Assembly: GCA_038246575.1 (NCBI GenBank)
Contig: JBBRVU010000161.1
Location: forward strand, 1-9,842
Direction: 5' to 3'
From: JACCUZ01 sp038246575
Lineage (GTDB): Bacteria; Actinomycetota; Actinomycetes; JACCUZ01
DNA: 9,842 nucleotides
A program made the translations under genes and the position numbers. Under the pieces are notes generated by a model. That model was not told the origin of the DNA, made no database searches, and was given only the letters and a program-made list of their open reading frames with translations. Each line of letters opens with the position of its first letter. The first letter of the stretch is position 1. Below are positions 5,658-9,842 of the stretch, piece after piece.

Positions 5658-8249
5658 TTGCCGCACCGCCCCGCCCGACCTGTCCGACCTGTCCGACCTG
5701 TGCACCCTGCCGGGCTCGCCCGCCACGCTCGCTCGCCTCGAGGCACCTTCGTCGCGCTGGGCACCGTCGGCGTCCTCGCGGCCGGTCTGCTCAGTGCCGC
5801 ACCAGGCACTGCCGGCGCCGTGAGCAGCGCACGCACCCCGGGCGCCGCGCCCACCTCGGCAACGGCCGGCCAGCCCACGGTCCTCACTAGCGGTGACGGG
5901 CGGGTCCGGCTGCTCGGCGCCGCCCCTGGCCGGACCCTGTCGGCCGCTCCCTCGGGCGCACGGGGCCTGGTCGCCGCGGCCCGGGCGCAGCTGCGCGTCC
6001 CGGCTGCCAAGTCATTCGGGCTTGCCACGGCCTCGGACCTGCGGGCAGCTGCGGTGTCGCACGCACCGTCCGGCCACGACGTCGTGCGCTTCCAGCAGAT
6101 TGTCGACGGCGTGCCGGTGGTCGGCGGACAGCTGGTCTCCGTGCTCGACCCCGAAGCCTCGCTTGTCTCCGTCACCGGGGAGCTGTCCCGGGCGGTCCGC
6201 TCCACCTCGTACGACATCGCCGCCTCGGCGGCCGCGCGGACCGCTCGCCGCGCGACCGCGCGCGCCCGGCACCTGCGGGTCTCAACGGTGCGCGCCGCCC
6301 GGCCGACTCGGGCGTCCTACGACGCATCGCTGGTCGAGCCTGGTGGACGACCCGGTGCCCGGGCGGTCTGGCAGGTAGAGGTGACCGCCCGCCACCGGCT
6401 CGACGTGCGGGAGCTCGTGCTGGTCGACGCCGCTCGTGGCTCTGTCGCGCTGCGGGTCGACCAGGTGGCGCGGGTGCTGGACCGGGTGGTCTGCGACCGG
6501 GCCGGCCGGGCGTCCGGCGACGAGGCCTGCAAGGCCGGGGGCTACACGCGGGTGGAGGGACAGCCGGCGACCGGCATCGCGGACGTGGACCAGGCCTACG
6601 ACCTCACCGGCGCGACCGCGACGTGGTTCGCCCAGCACGTCGGGATCGACCTGACCGACCTGATCGGCAGCGACCACGGCGACGGCCGCAAGCTGCGCTC
6701 GACCACCCGCTACTGCGGGCCGGCCGGCTGCCCGCTGGACAACGCGTTCTGGACCGGCGACCAGATGGTCTACGGCACGGGTTACGCCGGCGCCGACGAC
6801 GTGGTCGCCCACGAGCTCAGCCACGGCGTCAGCCAGCGGGTCGCCGGCCTCATCTACTGGTTCCAGTCCGGGGCGATCAACGAGTCGATGTCCGACGTGT
6901 TCGGGGAGCTCGTCGACCTCGGCGACGGCGTCGGTAACGACGCACCCGAGGTCCGCTGGCAGCTCGGCGAGGACCTGTCCCCGTCGGCGGGCGGCGTGGC
7001 CCGGGACATGGCGCACCCGACGGCCTACGGCCAGCCCGACCACACCGGCAGCGAGCTCTATGACTTCGCCCCCGACTACGACGACAGCGGCGGGGTCCAC
7101 ACCAACAGCGGCGTCCCCAACAAGACGGCCTACCTCATCGCCGACGGGACCACTTCCGAGCCCGCGGGCGCCTTCAACGGCCAGTCGTTCGCCGGCATCG
7201 GCACTGACAAGACCGCGCTCGTCTACTGGAGCGCACTCGCCCTGCTGACGCCCGGCGCGGACTTCACCGACCTCGCCGCGGCGCTCCAGCAGGCGTGCAG
7301 CAACCTGGCCGCGGTGGGCACCGGCGGTGTCGTCGCGGCGGACTGCGGTCCCGTCGCCGGAGCGGTGGCAGCCACCGGCCTGACCCGGTGGGCCGGTCCC
7401 GGTGTGCCGCGCGACGTGCGGATGAAGGCAGGACCTCGCGCGGTGCGGGTCCGGTGGACACCCCCTGCGGCGTCAGGCTCGTCGCCGTTGTCGTCCTACG
7501 CGATCTGGGCTCGGCCGGACTCCGGTGTCGATGACTTCATCGCGCTGGAGCCCACCGCCCGCAGCTACATCGTCAGTGGTCTCCGCCCCGGCGTGGACTA
7601 CACGATCGGCCTGGTCGCCGTCACGGCCGACGGGACCTCGCAGCCCGTGACGCGTCGGTTCCGAGGGTCGGCCCTGGCGGTGCGCTGGCCCGCGTCGGTG
7701 ACCTACGGCGACCCACTGCGGGTGCGCGGCGTGCTCAGCAGTGGCGGGCGCTCGCCGGTGCCCGGTGAGACGGTGCGGTTGTGGCGCCGCTACCGCGGCG
7801 CATCGGCCTACCGCGAGATCGCCCGCGCCCGTACGTCGGGCAACGGTGGTTTTCTGCTGCGAGCGCGACCGAGGCCGAGTGGCCCGGCGTCGTACCTGGT
7901 CACCTTCGATGCCATCGGTCGCACCCTTGGGGCGCGCACCCCTGCGCAACGGATCGCCGTCCGCCAGCGGGTGACGCTCGTCGCCAACCCGTCGCTGCGA
8001 CGGGGTGGTGCGCTGGCCGTGCGCGGGGCCGTCGTCCCCGCGCGGTCCGGCGCCCCGGTCTGGCTGCAGCGGCAACGGGCCGACGGCAGCTGGCGCACGG
8101 TGCTTCGGGAGCGGCTGGACCGCGCCGGGCGCTACGACCTCCGGCTCACCGGGGCGCGGGCCCGCCGGGGGGTCTGGCGGGTCCTGGTCCCCAAGCGAGG
8201 TGGCTCGCTGGCCGCGGGCATCAGCCGCGAGGTGACGGTCCGCCGGTGA
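5658..8249 (+). CDS. Secreted thermolysin-like (M4) metalloprotease with C-terminal FnIII and Ig-like domains
   Basis: An 863-aa secreted zinc endopeptidase precursor. Domains: basic N-region and hydrophobic signal segment about 29-54 (cleavage probably near AGA); FTP propeptide about 120-178 (VVRFQQIVDGVPVVGGQLV); PepSY-like about 185-270; catalytic M4 domain about 275-575. Zinc ligands are H385 and H389 in HELSHG, and E409 in NESMSD, 20 residues later as in thermolysin. E386 is the catalytic base and H481 in GGVHTNSGVPNKTAYL the transition-state histidine. Cysteines 278/291, 353/358 and 547/563 could form disulfides. Residues about 580-668 form a fibronectin type III domain; 671-770 and 771-863 look like two further beta-sandwich domains, perhaps for wall or substrate binding. 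TTG 5658 has AGGGA 6 bases upstream; GTG 5700 would shorten the long N-region by 14 residues. All catalytic residues are present, so it should be active after propeptide removal. The natural substrate is unknown. Confidence 0.95.
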   Translation: MPHRPARPVRPVRPVHPAGLARHARSPRGTFVALGTVGVLAAGLLSAAPGTAGAVSSARTPGAAPTSATAGQPTVLTSGDGRVRLLGAAPGRTLSAAPSGARGLVAAARAQLRVPAAKSFGLATASDLRAAAVSHAPSGHDVVRFQQIVDGVPVVGGQLVSVLDPEASLVSVTGELSRAVRSTSYDIAASAAARTARRATARARHLRVSTVRAARPTRASYDASLVEPGGRPGARAVWQVEVTARHRLDVRELVLVDAARGSVALRVDQVARVLDRVVCDRAGRASGDEACKAGGYTRVEGQPATGIADVDQAYDLTGATATWFAQHVGIDLTDLIGSDHGDGRKLRSTTRYCGPAGCPLDNAFWTGDQMVYGTGYAGADDVVAHELSHGVSQRVAGLIYWFQSGAINESMSDVFGELVDLGDGVGNDAPEVRWQLGEDLSPSAGGVARDMAHPTAYGQPDHTGSELYDFAPDYDDSGGVHTNSGVPNKTAYLIADGTTSEPAGAFNGQSFAGIGTDKTALVYWSALALLTPGADFTDLAAALQQACSNLAAVGTGGVVAADCGPVAGAVAATGLTRWAGPGVPRDVRMKAGPRAVRVRWTPPAASGSSPLSSYAIWARPDSGVDDFIALEPTARSYIVSGLRPGVDYTIGLVAVTADGTSQPVTRRFRGSALAVRWPASVTYGDPLRVRGVLSSGGRSPVPGETVRLWRRYRGASAYREIARARTSGNGGFLLRARPRPSGPASYLVTFDAIGRTLGARTPAQRIAVRQRVTLVANPSLRRGGALAVRGAVVPARSGAPVWLQRQRADGSWRTVLRERLDRAGRYDLRLTGARARRGVWRVLVPKRGGSLAAGISREVTVRR
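5676..5702 (+). repeat. Triple 9-bp tandem repeat (CGACCTGTC)
   Basis: Three copies of CGACCTGT(C/G) run head to tail at 5676, 5685 and 5694, between the two candidate start codons of the metalloprotease. In frame they encode repeated Arg-Pro-Val. Slippage here would add or remove three residues without shifting the frame. Confidence 0.7.
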
Positions 8250-8267
8250 CGGCTGACGGCTGACGGC
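8247..8267 (+). repeat. Triple 7-bp tandem repeat (TGACGGC) at the protease stop codon
   Basis: TGACGGC repeats three times starting with the TGA stop of the metalloprotease, placing TGA in successive frames. The last copy pairs weakly with downstream bases (CTGAC...GTCAG, loop GGCTCAT). I see no convincing terminator in the short gap before the convergent ferredoxin gene. Confidence 0.6.
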
Positions 8268-8283
8268 TCATGTCAGACCGGGC

Positions 8284-8499
8284 TCAGCGCGAGGGCGCCT
8301 TGACCAGCCGCAGCGCCAGCGTCGGGCAGCCGGCGACGGCCCGCTGGGCGTGCTCGACGAGCTCGGGCGTCACCTCGCCGCCCACGATCGGGAAGCCCCA
8401 CTCGTCCAGCTCGACGAGCTCCGGGAGCAGCTCCGCGCACAGGCCATGGGCCTGGCAGGCCGGCCAGTCGACCCGCAGCCGCTGGGCCGCCGCGCTCAC
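8284..8499 (-). CDS. Single-cluster ferredoxin (three-cysteine, 3Fe-4S type)
   Basis: A 71-aa cytoplasmic electron carrier. The cluster motif is C15-x5-C21 (CQAHGLC) near the N-terminus and C58-P near the C-terminus. The usual four-cysteine C-x2-C-x2-C-x3-C-P is absent, so a [3Fe-4S] cluster is expected, as in the ferredoxins that serve actinobacterial cytochromes P450; the [3Fe-4S] assignment is family knowledge. The segment AELLPELVELDEWGFPIV between the cysteines is typical of these ferredoxins. The GTG start at 8499 overlaps the TGA of the NuoF-like gene (GTGA), so translation is probably coupled. Its partner is therefore most likely the NuoF-like protein and the membrane protein upstream, not a P450; none is present in the window. 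Confidence 0.88.
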   Translation of the reverse strand: MSAAAQRLRVDWPACQAHGLCAELLPELVELDEWGFPIVGGEVTPELVEHAQRAVAGCPTLALRLVKAPSR

Positions 8500-9752
8500 T
8501 GCGGCCACTCCCCGGTCAAGGCCACGTCGCAGCGACCCTGCTCGTGCGCAGCCACCTCGTCCGGGAACGCCACGAGCAGCGAGGCGACCAGACGGGACGT
8601 GCCGTCGGGGTGCGCGCACGCACCCCGGCCGGTGACCCTCGCGAGCAGGTGACTCACGTCGGCCGAAGCGCTCTGACCCCGTCTCGCCAGTGTGTGCAGC
8701 TGGCCGGCGAGGGCGGGCAGCCCGTTGCGGCACGGACCGCAGCGACCGGCCGTCTCGCCGGCGAGGTAAGCGGTGATGTCGGCGGTGCGCGACACCGGGC
8801 ACAGTCCCGGCGCGAGGGGGAGCACGACACCCGCGCCGAGAGCTCCGCCGGCGGCGTCCACCGCGGCGCGGGTCAGTGGCAGGTCCAACGCCGCTCCGGC
8901 CCGCAGCCACCGGCCGTGGTAGCCGCCGGTGAGCACGGGACCGGCCGGGTCGTGCCCGGTCGTGACCAGGACCTCGGAGAGCGACGTCCCCGACGGCACC
9001 TCGAGCACGGTGGCCATGCCGGTGTCGCCCGCGACGGTGAGCAGCAACGTGCCGGGCTCGTCGGCGTCTCCCAGGGCGGTGTAACCAGCCGCACCGAGAC
9101 GCACCGCGGTGGCGACCTGGGCCCAGGTCTCGGCGTTGGACAGCAGGGTCGGCTTGCCGTTCAGCCCGCTGATGGCCTCGGGCGCCCATGCGGTCACCGG
9201 CAGACCCGGTCGACCGGCGAGCAGCTGTAGGACGGCCTGCGCCTGACCGGCCACGAACCGGGACTCGGCGACGTGCAGCTTGACGCGCACGGCGTCGCGC
9301 TCGCGGCGCGAACGCGACGCCCGCTCGTCGAGCGCCTGCCGCACGGCCCGGACGACTGCGTCGCGCTCGGCGGCCACGACGATGTGAACGGCGCCGGCGC
9401 GCAGCGCCCCGGCCGCGGCCATCGCACCGTCGATGACGAGGTGAGGTCGCGTCAGCAGCAGGGTCGAGTCCTTCGAGCTGGCAGGCTCCCCCTCCGCCGC
9501 GTTGATCACGACGACCGGTCGGCCCCGGGCACTGGCGGCTGCGGTCAGCTTGGTGGCGAACGGGAAGCCCGCGCCACCACGGCCGCGGAGGCCGCAGGCC
9601 CTGGTCAGCTCGACCAGGGTCGCCAGGTCCATCCGGGCCGCCGGCATCGCGGGCTGCGGGTCCGGGGACAGCAGCCGCTCGCCGGGCAGGACGCGCACCG
9701 GTGCCCCACCTGGCTTGGCCGGGAGGGTCGTGACGATCGAGGTCACGGTCAT
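8496..9752 (-). CDS. NuoF-like (Complex I 51-kDa subunit family) flavin / Fe-S oxidoreductase subunit
   Basis: A 418-aa protein related to NuoF, about the same length as authentic NuoF, with no membrane segment. Recognisable parts: CGLRGRGGAGFPFATKL at 53-69 (FMN/NADH loop), NAAEGEPASSKDS at 84-96 (NADEGEPGTFKDR in NuoF), GLNGKPTLLSNAETW at 196-210, a SLBB-like stretch about 235-300, and the C-terminal Fe-S region AGRCGPCRNG at 335-344. Several family residues differ. The GAYICGEETAL motif is replaced around 165-175; the first cysteine of the usual C-x2-C-x2-C is A335, leaving C338, C341 and C379. C318 might substitute. It may therefore bind an altered cluster, and its flavin/NADH use is uncertain. 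ATG 9752 overlaps the previous stop (ATGA), and its own stop overlaps the ferredoxin start. No other Complex I genes are present, so this is not the respiratory nuo operon. The likely role is passing electrons between NAD(P)H, ferredoxin and a membrane partner (inference). Confidence 0.85.
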   Translation of the reverse strand: MTVTSIVTTLPAKPGGAPVRVLPGERLLSPDPQPAMPAARMDLATLVELTRACGLRGRGGAGFPFATKLTAAASARGRPVVVINAAEGEPASSKDSTLLLTRPHLVIDGAMAAAGALRAGAVHIVVAAERDAVVRAVRQALDERASRSRRERDAVRVKLHVAESRFVAGQAQAVLQLLAGRPGLPVTAWAPEAISGLNGKPTLLSNAETWAQVATAVRLGAAGYTALGDADEPGTLLLTVAGDTGMATVLEVPSGTSLSEVLVTTGHDPAGPVLTGGYHGRWLRAGAALDLPLTRAAVDAAGGALGAGVVLPLAPGLCPVSRTADITAYLAGETAGRCGPCRNGLPALAGQLHTLARRGQSASADVSHLLARVTGRGACAHPDGTSRLVASLLVAFPDEVAAHEQGRCDVALTGEWPQ

Positions 9753-9842
9753 ACGACCACCTTCTCGGCGCGCAGGGTGACCAACCGGGCCAGCACGCAG
9801 GCAGCCGCGACTCCGCAGCAGGCGACAGTGACGGCCAGCGAC
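9749..9842 (-). CDS. C-terminal fragment of a membrane protein (cut by the window edge)
   Basis: The last 30 codons of a gene entering from the right end at TGA 9749-9751, overlapping the NuoF-like ATG (ATGA). The visible residues are a hydrophobic helix with three cysteines (TVACCGVAACVLARLV) followed by the short basic tail TLRAEKVVV, the usual end of a polytopic membrane protein with its C-terminus inside. In actinobacteria I recall this position being held by a ferric-reductase-like or cytochrome b-type membrane protein in ferredoxin/NuoF-like cassettes, but too little is visible to assign it. Confidence 0.7.
   Translation of the reverse strand, partial: SLAVTVACCGVAAACVLARLVTLRAEKVVV

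Noticed and set aside
6282..7100. Long minus-strand ORF (272 aa) opposite the metalloprotease
   Set aside because: It is an antisense shadow of the M4 domain whose composition mirrors the codons of the real gene.
1..9842. CRISPR arrays, insertion sequences, rRNA or riboswitches
   Set aside because: No regularly spaced repeats, transposase motifs, rRNA segments or known riboswitch cores were seen. The only tandem repeats are the short triplets at 5676-5702 and 8247-8267.

Overview
The window comes from a high-GC actinobacterium. The base composition, frequent GTG/TTG starts, likely leaderless promoters (a TANNNT box six bases before the start codon), a mycobacterial-type bifunctional dCTP deaminase/dUTPase, an EtfD-type membrane iron-sulfur reductase and a DUF4235 protein all fit. 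No feature fixes the genus.

Left part (1 to about 2056): gene-poor, with the look of an old integration scar. The first 427 bases hold no convincing gene. Then comes an uncharacterised actinobacterial protein whose N-terminal part looks damaged (probable frameshift near 571-575). After it lies a stretch rich in inverted repeats, and then a 68-aa excisionase/MerR-like DNA-binding protein with a strong ribosome binding site but no integrase beside it. Repeated GTGGGC motifs and an AT-rich hairpin lead up to the 3' end of a tRNA-Gly(CCC) gene, a common kind of integration target.

Core part (2057 to about 5540): tRNA-Gly(CCC) on the minus strand and dcd on the plus strand diverge from a 46-bp spacer holding two facing -10 boxes. 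dcd converges on etfD with only 4 bp between stop codons. etfD is a 747-aa membrane reductase expected to pass electrons from electron transfer flavoprotein (fatty acid beta-oxidation) to menaquinone. Upstream of etfD on the same strand are a 47-aa one-helix membrane protein that probably has its own leaderless promoter, and a 95-aa DUF4235 membrane protein. A perfect 12-bp palindrome sits in the etfD leader.

Right part (5541 to 9842): a secreted 863-aa thermolysin-like (M4) metalloprotease with propeptide, catalytic domain, fibronectin type III domain and two further beta-sandwich domains. Facing it on the minus strand is a tightly coupled redox cassette: the C-terminal end of a membrane protein (cut by the window edge), a diverged NuoF-like flavin/Fe-S protein missing one canonical cluster cysteine, and a three-cysteine ferredoxin. 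Neighbouring genes overlap by 4 bases (ATGA, GTGA). This cassette is the best candidate here for a poorly described system: a membrane-linked electron-transfer module built from a single Complex I-like subunit.
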